Counted from the first letter of the stretch, positions 36,601-51,600 are shown. The stretch is DNA of 64,000 nucleotides from Sclerurus mexicanus (GCA_013396755.1 VWZF01007822.1:704132-768131); one strand, 5' to 3'. The notes: generated by a model not told the origin, from the letters alone. Numbers and translations: made by a program.

Positions 36601-39600
36601 TAAGTATATCAAAATGAAATTCTGAATCTTTAAAGGCAAGATGCAAATGTGTTTCACGTCCTCAGTCCCTCTTGATAAGCATCATCTTTAAAGGAAGTAA
36701 TCCCATGGGAAAGTCAAGACAAATCCTGCTTTAGTAAATGGATGTTTAATTGCTAGGCAGAATTTGTCTTTAGCAGATAGACACAAGGAAAATCGTGTTA
36801 TTTTACAGAACTGTTCAGTGGATGAGACGCTTAAGAACACTGTTCTTTTCAATGTCCTGCCCCTTGCAAGCTTTTCTGTATGACTTACTGCTGACTTATC
36901 TCCCCTTGCAGCCCAATTCAACTTGCTTTACTGGTAGTTAAAACAAGTGAAAGACACAGAACTCTCTTAGTTCCCTAAGGTCTGGTGCAGTGTTCATAAC
37001 TGACAATTTTTTCTCCACGGCTCTCTACATTTTTTTGTAGAAGTAATTCTCCTGAAATGGACTTGGTGATGCTGGGTGTCACATATTTTTAGCTTGATGG
37101 TTTTTGTGAACTATTAATTTTTCTTCAGTATTACAGACACATTTGAAACGTTCACACTAAGCCTGTTGTCTTCACTATTGGTTGATGGGCCGAATTCTCC
37201 TTTTTACAAAGCCTTAATTGAGTCTGGTGTTGGTACGGATTTTTCTCCTGATGTTGGGTAAGTGTTACTCTTTACATTTCGTCACTATAAACAGTATTAG
37301 AAAAATTAAAACCCACTATTAAGTTGGGAGAACTCTTCTCTCATACAGGCAGTTTATATCAAAATAATCTTATTTTAATACTAAAGCAGAGTTTCTTCTG
37401 GTGAACTGTATACCATTCTCAAGCGTAATTATTGACTCATCAAAAGAATTTGATAGAAGCTAAGTTAGTATAAACAAAGTTGTGTTGTTTAAAGCTTGTG
37501 AACAATAAAAAGGCATAGATGGTATGAAACATGGTATACCTTCAGTGCCCTAATTTACTTGAGTTTTTCATCCTGGGCATTTAGCATTATTAGTATTACT
37601 GAGAAGAGTTTGCTAGCTCTCCTCTTTACCATGTTGCTGTTTTTGCTTTAATTCTATGATTTAGTAGTAGGTAGATTTGTCACAAATCTGCCTTTGTGCA
37701 ATTAGGTGCCATCAACTTGCCTTTACCTCAGTAAAAAGGGTGTTTCAGTTGGCACTTTCTTAAACTATAGCTCTTGCAGCCCATCTTGTGAGCAGCTTTG
37801 CACTGCAGCCTGTGGGTGGGTGGATTGAGCAGGCTCAGCTGCTCCTATGTCTTGCCTTTATTGTCTGCACAAAGAAAGAAACATTTTCCAGGCATGATTC
37901 ATCTGGCTGATTTTTAGACTTGAGGATGACAAAAATCATGCCTCGGTGCACTGACTGTCTCAGGTGTTTGAGTGGGAAGCCTTACTATGCTCATCCATGG
38001 TTTAATGTTTTACTCTGCCTTGCTTAACCAGTCTCTACATGAAGTCATTGGCTTCTGCAAGTCCTGTGTCATGCATGCCGGTGCTGTCCAAACATTTTAA
38101 TATTCTAGAGCATGGCAGTAGAAATCTGTCTTTAGACACTGAAGTGTAGTGGTTAAGTTGTGGTTTTGTTTAGCTGAGTTTTTTCCAGGTTGGATGTATT
38201 GATATGGGGTTGAACCGTACAGTGAGATGGCTTTAATTTGCCTTAGTGGCTGTGCTGATGAATCAATCTACAAGAATAATTTTGAGTCCAGGGTTCAGGA
38301 TTGCATAATTCAATGCCTGAGCCTGCCGTTGAATTCTTCCTATGCTTTTTAGATAAAGAAGTGGTTGTATATGAGCTGATGAGCACCTATTGCTTTTGTG
38401 TCTCTTGGCTTTGGTTTGACCTGCTAGGTGTTCGATGTTTCTGCAAATGTTGGTTTGTCTCTCTAAAGATGAGCTCTTGTGATTAACCCTGCCTGACAAC
38501 TTGGACAAAATTATCTTTACTGTGGTGTTTTATTTTTTTTAATGCTATCGATAATAATTGCAGCAAACATGGAATACTTCAATTTGACCACTTACTTTAC
38601 AAATACTGCTTTAAAACTACGATTCCACTCATTTGCTTAAGTAACATTTGCTTGTGTTTGGTGTTACATGCAGCTGAAATGTTCACCTCAAAAAGAAAGA
38701 CTTCTTTACCTGAAAGAAATTACAGATGAATGTGAAGATGAACAGCAAATATCAGCTTTTCTTCTGTAACTGTTTTTTTTCCTCTAATACCATATGCTGT
38801 ATGTTTTCTTAACAGTGGCTACTACTACTGAAATTGAGCAAAAAATGCTTTTAAGTTCCATTTCTTGCCTCTTTGGTAATTATTTTTCTTTCTATCTAGC
38901 TTTTTAATTCATGTGTATGTGTGTGTGTATGTGGAAATGACGGGTGTTTTTCCCCTTCTCCTGCCTTTGTTGGCAGGTTTAACACTAAAGTTCTAGTACT
39001 TGTCACTGAGTTGGAAATGTTTTATTCTAGGTTTAATGGCTCAACAAGAGAAGCTTATTTCAGTGTGGGTCTACAGGGTATTGCTGAAAGAGACATTGAT
39101 ACTGTGAAACAGATAATTGCTAGAACAGTTGATGAAGTTATTGCGTGAGTAATGCTAAATTTTTGATAATATTGTTCTTACAGTCTTTTAGGAATTAATA
39201 TAATAATATGTAGACATATAACAATACAGATATACATATATATATATATATATAAAATAACATGCTTTAATTCAGTTTCATTACAATAAAGAAATCAAAC
39301 AACCAGTAATATTGTTCAATACTCTTAAAACTTGTATCTGCTACTTCCTTTATTGTGGCTTATTTTCATCAGCGTAATCTTCAGGAGTTTAATGATACTA
39401 GTGCATTTTTACTAAATGACACAACATGTTAATGTTATTTCATACCAGTTTTAATTCAGTGTGGAAGACATGTTGTAGTGCTTCCTTTATCGATACTATA
39501 GTTTGTTTTCAAATAATTTCATTTAAAACTATTAGTGTTAATGGATATGATTTCCTTCTCTTAAAGAAAAGGATTTGAGGAAGATAGGATTGAGGCTCTA

Positions 39601-42600
39601 CTACACAAAATTGAAATCCAGCTGAAGCATCAGTCTACAAGTTTTGGACTTGCCCTGACATCTGTAAGTCCATGTGTGTGGTTTTTTAAGAATAAAAAAA
39701 ATCTACTGCCTATATCTTTATAAAAGATGTGATCATTTTGTAGGTTCTTGACGTGTAAAACTTTTTACTTAAGGACTTTTCATCTCGTGTACTTCTTTTT
39801 TTTTGGTAGCCGTCAGACTATCTCTGGACTCCTCACTGTATGACTTAATTGGGCAGTGAGCCTGTTGTCTTTTCCTGAATAGTAGCTTTGATTGCAGTAG
39901 CACTGATTACTTCTGTGAGGGGCATGCCATACTGGCTCTGGGAACTGTATGTTTTGGCTGGATGCCTGTGTGTTTTTAAAAGCCAAATAGAAGGAGTGTA
40001 TTTTTCTATGGAATTTAGGATTGTACTTCTATAATTCAATCTCAAGATTCTCAAGTGAGTATGTAAACTAATTTAATTCCTGGCCTCAAATTTTGGTACC
40101 AAAACTATTACTGAAAACATGTTCCGCAGCAGAATGTGTTGTCTTCAAGCAGTTGGCTAGTTGTCATATCCTTGGGAATGAGAGTTACCTGCAGTATTTG
40201 CAGGGTCAATCAGGGAAATCAGGGTCTCCTGCAGCCACTCATTCTCTAGTCTTCTCTGTTTTGTCCTGCTCTTGCAGCAACTTCAGTTTCTTAGTGGGTC
40301 TTTTGCTTTCTGTCTCTCAAGTGATGTATATTCTTCGGCGTGAACAGGGGTTCACTCCTTCGGCATTTACTGTTACGTAAAGAAGCAGAGCCCTGGATTA
40401 ACATGAAACTTGTAAATGGGAAAGCACAACCAAAAGCTCTTTCAAGTCAGGTTGCCATGCAGCCAAATTGTGGATATTTAAGTGCCTGTCATGTTTCGTA
40501 ATAAGATCTGGCAAAATGTGCCTGACTTTGATAGCCAGTACTTTGTAGCATGTCTTCAGATGGTGGGAGTAATTCTGTGTGATGAAATGTTTATACATAT
40601 ACTTTATATTTCAACATTTTTAAGTCTTGAAGTTGATTCACCTGTTAGGCCATAATTCTAGCACAGAAAGCTCTTAAAAAATTCTTGCTTTTAAAGACCA
40701 GTTTTGCAACACTTAGTGTTAATACTCCCATGGAGGAGGGTTATATTTCAGTTTGTTTCTCTGAGGTCATGCTTTAGAACCAATACAGACCTCTGAGAAA
40801 CAGACAACACTTGTTGCTCATCTCTCTTTGGATATTGAGCATTGCAATGCAACTGCTTGCATGTGGCCATCCAGCTGATTCCTTATGCATTGAATAGTCC
40901 ATCCATCAAAACCCTGTCTCTGCAGTTTAGCAACTGAGGATGTTGTTTGGGACTGTCAAAGGTTTTAGGAAAGTCAAGATAAGTGACATAAGTTCAGGAA
41001 AAAGCTCTTCACAGAGAGAGTGGTAAAGCACTGCAGCAGGCTCTCCAAGTGTACTGATTTAGGCTGGGGATAGAGTTAAGTCTCTTCCCAGTAGCTGGTG
41101 TGGAGCAGTGGTTTGGATTTGTGCTGAAAACTGCTGATAACACAGGGATGTTTTCGTTACTACTGAGCAGTGCTGACAGTGTCAAAGCCTTCTCTGGTTC
41201 TCACCCCACCCCACCAGTGAGGAGGCTGTCAATGGGCAAGGACAGGTGACCCCAGCTGACCCAGGGTTGGCCCACACAATATGACACGACGCTCAGCAAT
41301 AACAGCTGGTGGAAAAGGGATAAAGAAGGGGACGTTTGGGGTGATGGAGTTTGTCTTTCCAAGTCACCATTATGTGTAATGAAGCCCTGCTGTCCTGGAG
41401 AGGGCTGAACACCTGCCTGCCCAGGGCAAGCAGGGAATGAATTCACTGTTTTGCTTTACTCATGCAGAGCTTTTGCTTTACCTGTTGAACTGTGTTTATC
41501 TCAACCCACAGTTTCCTCACTTTCACCCTCTGGTTCTCCCCTCACATCCTGCTGTGCTGGCAGTGCATGAGTGGCTGTGTGGGGTGGAGCTGCCAGCCAG
41601 AGGTAAACTGTGACACCAAGGAAGTGCTCATGGCCCCAAGCCTGTCAGTGCTAAAAAACTGTTTGGACAATGCTCTTAGATACATGGTTAAACTTTTAGG
41701 TTGCCTACTGAGAACCAGCACTAAATTGTTGTAGTGACCCTACAGAAGCCTGAAATAAAGAGTGACTACTTTTATTTTAAGAGAACTAACTCAAGCATAT
41801 TCTAAGAGAGTACTATTCTTTAAATCACATTAGGCAATTTCCACAGAATAGATAAAAACAGTTATTACTGGAAAAGGCTGAAGGCTTATGATACTTGCTT
41901 GTAATTAAACAAGTAAAAGAAGAGAAGGTGGTTTTGACAGTTATGATGCATTTGCTCTCTGGATACTTTTAAGGGCTTTTTCTTTCATATGTCTTAGGTT
42001 TTTTATATTTAACTTTGTTTCATTATTTGGAAGCTTTTGGTATCTTGCCCTGTGGTGTTTTTAAAGAACTTTCAACAGCAACTGGAGCAAATTTAATAGT
42101 CTCAAATTAGAGAATAAAACTAGAATAAAAACTTTCCAAAAGAAATATCCTGGGGATATTTCTCATTATTTAGTATCTTCTTTCTCCAAAGTCTATCTAT
42201 TTTACATATTTGAGTTACCTTATTTTAAGTCCTTTCATCTGACACTGTAGTGTATATATATACTACTTTGTCCCTACCACCTGTTTCTTTTTTCCTACTT
42301 TCTTGAGCTGAAAAGTTAATTTATTTTAAATGTGAGGGAGGAAAGAATATTGCAATATATTTCCAGAATACAGATATACACAACTTTGCAAAAAAAAAAA
42401 AAAAGGAAATAATTAAGAGGTGGTTTGGTATGATAAAATTAGAGACAGGAATGGAGAGAGCAGGGACAGATGATGATGAAATAGTCCCTTAATATGAACT
42501 AAGATTTCAGCTTTTTTCCCCTCCCTCCAAATGCATTAGAACTACTCATTATATGTCTACTATTCAAATATAAATGATAAGGTGGTTTTGGAGCATGTAT

Positions 42601-45600
42601 GTGGTCAGTTAGAGAAATGCAGATGGATTGTCCTGCTTACCTAATTATTCTTTCCCATTCAGCATATAGCCTCATGCTGGAATCAAGATGGGGATCCAGT
42701 GGAGCTTCTGAAGATTGCAGATAAAGTCTCTCGGTTCAGGCAGTGTCTTAAAGAAAATCCCACATTTCTTCAGGAAAAAGTCAAGACATATTTTAAGGTA
42801 GGCAGACTTTGGGGAAGTTATCTTCAGTATTAATTTTTGAATCAGAATTTTGTATTTAAAATTAAACTGAAGCCTAATCTTTTATCAGCATATTGACTAT
42901 TTCTAGGTGTAGATTGAACAGCAGCACTTTTGAATGAAGGGTGTTAATTTTAAATGAAGTGAAAGCTTTTCAAAATGTACAAAAACTATCTGGTTGGGCA
43001 CTTGGAACTGCATTTAGTAGAATATTGATAAAATGCTAACATTTTGTCAAACTGTGATGCCTGATGCTGTTGAAGGGCCCATGGGTGTTTCCTGATGAGA
43101 AGTTCAGAGAACTACAGACCTAGTTATGTGATTCTTAGCATTGACATAGCAAAGTGTCCCTTTTTTCATGATAAGGATTTGATTACAAATAAGATTGTTT
43201 TGGTGCTCCTCATGTTCATTGAACTGCTGTTCTAAATTCTGCTGTTAGTGCCAATTACTTTCTGCTTTTTCTTGTTTTCCTCTCCATATGTTCTCCTGGA
43301 GTTCTTGCAGAAATAAAACCAGTAAAGGCATTATAACACTAAAATAGTTCTGAAGCCCTGAATTAGCTAATGCCAGAAATGAAAAAAATTCACTGAAAGT
43401 ATGCAAAGGTGGTTTGGGTTTGTTTTTGTTTTGTTGTAGTTGTGGGGGTTTGGTTTGGTTTGTTTTTTGTTGTTTTGTTGGTGAGGTTTTGGTTTTGTTT
43501 GGAATTTTTTTTTAATTTATTTTTTTCCCTAGTCGACTTGTTTTGATTGTTTTGAAAGGCAGATCTATTACAAGTAGCTGCCAATACGTAACCTGATTGG
43601 AGTAAATGTTGGTTCTCATATACTCAACAAGAGACAGTAGCCTCAATTGAAATCAGTTTTCCTAAAGGCATTATTAGTGTCTGGAAGCAGTAGGGAGCTG
43701 TTAAAGTTCTGGCTTTTGTAGAGAGGAAATACAGGTGCAGTATTTTTGTGAATGTCCTTTACTGTACAGTTCCGCTGAGAGGACTGAGGCAAAAACATGA
43801 CTTGGTAGGAAATGAGAATAGTCGGATGTTCTTATGAGAAGATTTTGCACTGTTGTATCTTGTGCCAGGAAGTTAATAAAGCAGGCAGGGAGCAAGGCAG
43901 AGAATGCCATTAGTCCTGCCCATTTTACTATAGCTAGTTAATTTTGCATTTCCCTCTTCAACTCTGTACTCAGTTGGGTTTGCATAATCTTTCCATGTAG
44001 GCACGGAGGAGATAAACTCATAGAACAGAATCTGATTACACTGTCCCAAATTATTGTCTGTGTCTGTCAGTGACATATGTTGCTGTTTGACTTCTATGTT
44101 GAAATGGACAGTTTTTGAGGTCACTGCCTTTGGACTCCCAGTATTATGGCAAATGGAAACTGCTCGAGTAATTCTGATAGTAAAATTCCTCAGTCTGGTG
44201 TAACCAAAGAAGAATTCAACCGCAGTTGTGACACTTGCATAATGCTTGGAGTTCTGTTGCAGCAAGGCTGATGTTAAGCATTTCTGAACAGGATAAGGCA
44301 TGCACATTTTACATCATATGGGATTGCTGTGCACTCAAGCTTGGGCAGGTTGAAAGAGGTGTTTAATGAAATGCTTCTGCATTTAACAGAACTCCCCATC
44401 TTAGAACAGTCTCCAGATAAATCTTGTGGCATGCCGCTCTATAGCGTTATGTACAGTTGTTTAACCTTGATGTAATTAAAGTAATGACTACTGTGTGCTG
44501 TTGAGGGATTCTGAGTCTGTACTGAAATTTCACAGAAGGTTGTTCATGCTTGTTCTTGTGGTGAGCTGCCTCTCCTCCCCACCCGCGCAGCAGATTGTTC
44601 TGTGTGAAATCAAGACTTCAGGCTGCCTGTGTGTGGTACTTTTGATAAAATATAAGCCAAATGATGCACAGACTGTTTTTATCTACTGCTGATGAAGCAA
44701 TAATCTGAGGCAAGGAAGCTGCCCTCAGAATTAATAATGCTTTGTTTTGGGATATATTTCTGCAGGATAATCCACACAGACTGACTCTGTCAATGAGTCC
44801 AGAGGAAGACTACCATGATAAACAAGCTAAAATGGAAGCAGAAAAGCTGGAAAAGAAGGTCAATGCACTTTCTGAAGAAGAAAAAACCCAAATCTTTGAA
44901 AAAGGTTAGCTTTTCACATTTTTATTTGTGTAACAGCTTAAAAACATTAGGTTTTTTAGATGGTGTTGTGTACAATATCTTAAATTCTCAGGCACTCTGC
45001 AGCATTCACTCTGAAAGGGAATTATTTTTTTTTGTTGTTGGAAGTTTGTATGTATGTATTACAGGACTATGCAGTGTAGTGCTTATGTTACAATGAATAG
45101 TTGGTATATTCCTGTAGTTTTAACACTCAAAAATAGAATGATCAATGTCTCTGTTAGGGAAGAGGAAAGGAAATTATTTTAAAATATCGATCTGCTTATT
45201 CTTTCCCATGTTAACTTGCACTAAATGGGAGATGAATTCACAAAATCACAGGATGGTTTGGGTTGGAAGAGACCGCAGAGGTCCAGCGTTTCTGCTCAAG
45301 AAGGGTTATCCCAGAGCACATGGCACAGGATTATGTGCAGATGATTCAGGAATATCTCCAGTGAGGGAGACTCCACAAATTCTCTGGGCAGTCTGTTCCA
45401 GTGTGCAGTTATCCCCACAGTAAAGAAGCTCTTTCTGATACTCAGGAGGAACTTCCTGTAGGTCAGTTTCTGCCTGTTGCCTCCTTGGCCTGGTACCACT
45501 GAGAAGTGCCTGGCACCATCCTTTTGACACTTGCCCTTCACATACATACCATCATGTGCCTTGAAGCTGTTTATTTATGAGCATGAGGTCTGCTCCATGC

Positions 45601-48600
45601 ACCTATAAAACTTGTATTTTATGATTTTATTGCTTACATTTTGTGCTTAACAAGCCAACTATAAAAGTAACGTTCTTCTGGACAGTAACTTAAACTTGAA
45701 AACCCTGGACAGTCATCTGATTTTGAGAAGGCACTGATCTTGTCACAGAAATCCCCCAAAAATGTTGTGTTGATCTTCTGAAGCTTTGGTGCGAGACAGG
45801 AGATAGGGGAACACAGAATCAGAAGAGGCTTTCTACTTAAAAAGAAAAATTGGAGAGTACTTAGAGGAGACCAGGTAGAATCTGAAAGGCTGAAATGTGA
45901 AACTTATCGCAACAAATTATTTGCATCAATGTACTGACAAAGCACTTGAGGAAGAACTGGGAAGAAGAGGGTAGAAAGAAGCTTATTGACCTGCCACTTC
46001 TGGGTTGTTGTTCATAGAGCTGGGTGACAGGACAGACTGACAGGTGTTTCTTCTTCAGGGATTAAATTTCATGTGACTGTAAACAGAAAGTGAAGAAGGG
46101 ATTGAAAAGATAACTTACAAAGAATGTTCTATTTGCTGTTGTTTCATGATAATCTGCAGAATTAATTTCAGTAAAATATGTGAAAGAATTGCAGATAGAG
46201 GAGTCCAAACTACAGACTTCTGCATTTTTCTGATTTGCATGACCTCAGTAGGTTTTAGGTTTTGACAGCACTTTCTCTAAAAGCTGAAAATGACAAACTG
46301 ATATTTTCTCCTCACTAGGTTTGGAATTAATTGCTCTTCAAAGCAAACCTCAGGATACCTCTTGTCTCCCAGCTTTAAAAGTGTCTGACATCGAGCCCAA
46401 AATCCCATTCACTGTGCTGGAGACAGCACTCACAGGTTGGTGTCACCACTGTTTCATGCTCAAAAGAGAAGCACTGTTCGTTTGTTACCTGGCTGCTTAC
46501 CCAGCTGTTGCTCTTGGCAAAGCAGGTGGACTCACTTTGTTGTCCATAGTTATGTTCCTTTCCCTCCAGCCCACGGCCTCTGAGTGGACAGATTGCAGTA
46601 GATCTGCAGCGTGGCTGGAACAGACTCCTGCCCTTCCCAGGATCTGATGGGAGCACTCCTGATGCCAACTCTTTGCCATGGGTGTATTTCCCGCTTGCCC
46701 TGCAGTCAGAGGAGTGTCTAGGTGGCATGTTCAGGGCTCTTGAGCAATCTCCTCACTTTCCAAAGACTTACCCAGGTTGAAGCACCGTTGGCAGCTGGTG
46801 CATGAGCCTTCCTTATTGCACTCCTGTCCTGACTGTTTTTTACAGAATACAATGTACAGGAGCCATGGGGAAAAAATAAATGTTATTCTACATAACTTCA
46901 GTGCAAGTTTCTCCCTGTTTTGCCAGTGGCTACCCCATGGATTGATAGAAAAGAGTAGATCTCAATTTTGTTAAAGTCCTGTTGAAATACTGGAGATAAA
47001 TACTGTTCTGTAGTATATTTCTAACAGACACTTTCTTGCAAAAATGACCAGCAGGTGTCAAGACTGTATAATTTTGATGCTAAGAAATACTTGGTTTTGC
47101 CAGAATTCTAATGTGTATATTCTAGTGTCTTAGCTTAGAGAGAGTGTACAGTATACAGCGCAGGAACCTGCTTTCCTGAACTTTTGGGGTGATGAAGGCA
47201 AAAATAGGAGAGAAAAGCTTCTCAACTTCTTCAGAAACAAATTACCATTTCCTTTATCAGCAGATTTCTCTCTTCAGCTTGTCCAGGTATCCATTACCTT
47301 ACCACAGATAAAAACAATAAAACCCTTCAGTCCAGTGTTCAGCATAATGTGCAAAATTTGAACAAGTGGTGGCACTGAAATCCCATTAATTTTCTGTTGG
47401 CAAGTTCTTGTAAGAATTGTTTTGCTTTTGTGTGTTTATACTAGGAAGTTGTTGGTCATTCTTTGCTTTTGTTTTTCATCCCTAGCTGATGAAGTTCCTG
47501 TCCAGTACTGCGCTCAGCCAACCAATGGGGTGGTTTATTTCCGAGCTGTTTCCAGCTTGAACACGCTTCCCGAGGAGCTCAAACCATATGTGCCGCTCTT
47601 CTGCAACGTCATTACAAAGTGAGAGGTTTAGTTTCTTAGAGGCTGAAGCAACAGGCTGTGGTACAGCTTACCAAAGTAATACTGCCATTAATAATTTCAG
47701 CATCTGTTCTTACTGTAGAAGGGAAATACTGATAAGTTGGTTTCCTGCAAAAAGTGGTCTTCTGTCTTCCCCACAGAGCTGCCAGCTCATTTTCCTTTTT
47801 CCATCACTCTCTGCATTGCCTTGTTGCCCCTCGTCAGCGCAAGCATTCCCTGAAGAGATTGGAAAATTCCTATATATGAAAAATAGACTAGTAGAAATTG
47901 AAACTTTCACTTGATTAGACTTCTGGTCTGATTTCACCATGTCATCACAGAAACAGGGACCCCATCACAGGGGAAAGAGGAGTACAGAGCAAAGCAAGTG
48001 GCCTGGGCTGGAAGAAATATGTGCTTTTTATTGGTCATAACAGTTTATGTGGTGTTATTAATATATTCTATGTGGAAGCCTGCACATAGAGCACACTTTA
48101 CTGCACCATTTTAAATTAATAGGATGCTTTTATTGAAAAGCAGGGTGTGAAGCTTTTGTAAGGTGTGAAATATCATGTTTGCTTGATAATGCCCCAATTG
48201 TTTAGTTGCTAAATTAGTATTGTCCTAAACAGAGCACTTTGCAAATGCCTTTTGCATCCTGCTTTTGACATACACTGAAAATTGAAACAAATCTCTCTTG
48301 GTTTTTACAGGATGGGATGTGGAGCTCTTGATTACAGGGAACAAGCCCAGCAAATGGAACTAAAAACAGGTGGGATGTCTGTCAGCCCACATATCATTCC
48401 AGATGATTCACACCTGGATGTGTATGAACAGGTAAATTAATCATAAACTTGCAGGTGTTACACTTGCAATAGCAGCTGTCTAAGTAAGGGTCAGTCAGGG
48501 CTTCCAGGTAGAGGGGCAGCTAATGTGCACTGAAAACTTCATATGTAAAAGGACTTTTGCCTTTTTGTGTAAGATATAAATTAGACAGTTACAGTAACAT

Positions 48601-51600
48601 AGTATTTTGTCTTAAGGGAGTGCTTGATGTGGGTATCCTGTCTAAGGCAGTGCCTCGCTAGCATCTGTTGTCGTATTTTTGAGTGCTGCAGGACATTTTG
48701 GAAGCAGAGGACAGAATAGTGCACTGTTATACATAGAGACTGCTGTTAACATGTCACTGTATGCAGGATCATTAGATCAAAGTATTGTGTGTAACAGTTC
48801 TAGCAATATTTCTTGAGATTTTTTTCATACTTGGTGGGGATTTGCTCTGTTGTCTGTTCCTCATGGATCATAGAGTTGAATTAGGGGGACTCCTTTGCAG
48901 AAAGGTGCACCCCAGAACAGTTCTACTTGTACTTTATGCAAAAAAAAATGAGAAATTTTGTTTCTGAACTGCTGCTTACTGTTGAGAAGGAGGAATTGAG
49001 GAATCACCAGGCTTGCATTGTGAGAAGAACAATCATTTCATGTCTGCTCTAATTTAGTAGCACAGCTGTCACTAGAGTGATTTTTGTGATGTTAGTATTA
49101 GGTTGGCATCACTTTCATAAAATGTTATTGTGCATTTCTCAGGTCATTGCTTTGGTTGTCTTGTGTGAAGGGGTTTTTTGTGTGTTTTGTTTTTATTCTT
49201 TCCTTCAGGGTGTGGTCTTTTCATCTCTGTGCTTGGATAGAAATCTGCCAGACATGATGCATTTATGGAGTGAAATATTTAACAAGTACAGTACATTGGA
49301 TTTTGTTTGTTTGTGGGTTTGCATGTGTTTTGGGGTTCTCTTTTTCACTCTTCCCCCAACTGTTCTCCTCTTATTGAGAGATCCTGCATTGGGATTTCTT
49401 TCATAACTACATCTTTATTGTCTTTGTAAATTTAATATTGCATCAATTGTAAGACTATATAGTGGATTAAATGGACAACCAACTGTTTAAAAGCTCTTTA
49501 TTGAATTTGGGATGATGAATGATTCACTATAATAAATCCCACTGGTGTCCTTTTGCATGAGACCTGCTTCTGTTCTTTTTCAGCCCAAGATTTGAGGAGG
49601 AAGAACATTTCAGAGTGCTGGTTAAGAAGACTGCCCAGGAGCTGTCAAATGGCATTCCAGATTGTGGGCATTTATATGCCTCTATTAGAGCCAGCAAAAA
49701 CCTTACACCTTCTGGAGAACTGCAGGAAATGTTCAGTGGGATGGATCAGGTGAAAAGTTAATAATATCCTTCAGCAAGGCCCAAATCCTCAACTTTGGAA
49801 TTAGAGTGCTGGTGTTTTGCTAATTCTTTGACTTTATCTGTCTTTCCCGTCCTGCACAGGTGAAATTGATGAAGAGAATAGCAGAAATGCCCGATATTAA
49901 ACCAATACTGCGCAAACTACCGCGCATTAAGAAGTATTTATTAAATAGTGACAACATCAGGTGAGCTCCAGCTAAAAAGAAAAGGGACATTTTGGTTAAA
50001 GAGAAGCCACAGCCTGTGAATATGCATTTCTTTGTGCCTCTCATTGCATACTGGGGTTTTGTGAAATAAGAGGTCTATGGAAAAACTGTAAGAATGTTGT
50101 TAATTTAACTTCTCTCTGCTTACAGAGTGTCAGCTGTAGTGGCTATGGTAGCTCACTTCGTTAAATTTTTAGTTGTTATGAGAAACAGCAAATTTCATAA
50201 GCAACTGTTGTACCCAGAGTTTTCGGTGGCCTGTGGGATTTTAGAGAAATACTCAAAATTCTGTTTTGTTTTCCCCTTAGAGGTGCCCATTAGACAAATA
50301 CTGTTACATTGTAGTGTAACAGTTGCATACAGTTTGGTTTGGATTTTTTTATTATACCTGAAAAGAAAGTAGTGACATTCTGAAACCTGCTTTATGCATA
50401 TACTGGAAAAAGTAAAGAGGGCATGTTAAGGTGTGTAGTGTCAGGTGCATTCGTTCCAAACATGGGTCTGTTTGAAGTGACATAAATTAGAAAGCTTTGT
50501 TTTGCAAAGCACGAAATGATAAATGAAATTATGTAAATATCTGTACTGTTCAAAACCATGGTAGGGCTGCCTGTAGAGAGACGATACACAGGGCATTAAT
50601 TTCTTTCAGAGACATTTAAATTTGCAAAGCTGAGGTAGTCCTGTCTTGTGCACAGCAGTGGTTTGACTGCTGCTGCTCAGCTTTTGCTCTAAAGATGTTT
50701 CAGGTCAAGCAAAAGAAAAGTAATTGGACTGTGACTTTTTTATTTTCTACATCAGATGCTGGATTATGAGTATTTTGCCTTTTTCTATGTTAAGATTACC
50801 AAAGACTGCTGATCTAACATTCTAATGATTTAATAGAAAATGTTTAGAAAGATGAAGTGGTACATATCATAAAGGACTGTTCAAAACCACAAAACTATTT
50901 AAAAACTGAATATGTGTTTTTAACAGGTGTTCTGTGAATGCAGCACCTCAGCAGATACCAGAAGCATCTAAAGAAGTAGAGAAATTTATAAAGGGCATAG
51001 CTAGAAGTAAAAAAGAGAGAAAACCTGTTCGTCCCCATGTGATTGAGGTGAGAAATATTGCATCATTTGTGACTAGGGCATCATATACAGTTGGCTTGAT
51101 CATGTCATGACCACTGTGCAATCAGAAGATTGAACTCAGATGCTATGTCCATACAAAGATGTTTAAAGAAATTTGCAAGAGTCAGCTCTGCGATCAGCTG
51201 CTCTGTGTTTTGCCACACAAACTGTCTTCACTGCAATAAAGCAGACAATAGAAATCCTGTAGATCAACTGTTAAGCCTTACCCTGAGGTTACTGCCTTGG
51301 CGTGGGATGTGGAAAAAGAATTTCTTCCTTTCCCTGTTGCATAAAACTGATTTCTTTTTTAGCTGAGCTTTACTAGAAATGTTGGCCAAAAGCAAATAGG
51401 GCATGATGTGCAGTTCCTCAATTGCATAGGAATTTGTTTCATTATCAGGGTATTCAGGACATTTGGCACAAAGCCTGCTTGATTCAGTGGAGTTGACAAA
51501 AGATCTGCTCTGTCAATATGCAGATCTGTCTTAATTTCTGATGAGACTGGAATAATTTCCTTACCCACGAGTTAAATGATAGTCTGAAACTTTATGGGCC

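Noticed and set aside
38921..39030. Open frame extending PITRM1 exon 11 upstream
   Set aside because: The added residues do not match the family, and a good acceptor (ttctag) at 39030 restores the phase from exon 10.
43390..43584. Asn/Lys/Thr-rich open frame on the minus strand
   Set aside because: A translation of the G/T-rich low-complexity tract, with no homology.
43873..44307. 144-codon minus-strand open frame in PITRM1 intron 13
   Set aside because: The longest minus-strand frame in the introns, but its sequence has no domain I recognise, no codon bias and no splice partners. Probably chance, though a transcript search would settle it.
45296..45547. Minus-strand open frames of 74-83 codons
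   Set aside because: They lie within an antisense CR1 copy and are remnants of its non-coding 3' part.
46319..46647. 108-codon open frame extending beyond PITRM1 exon 15
   Set aside because: Homology and phase stop at the donor at 46435. The remainder is intron read-through.
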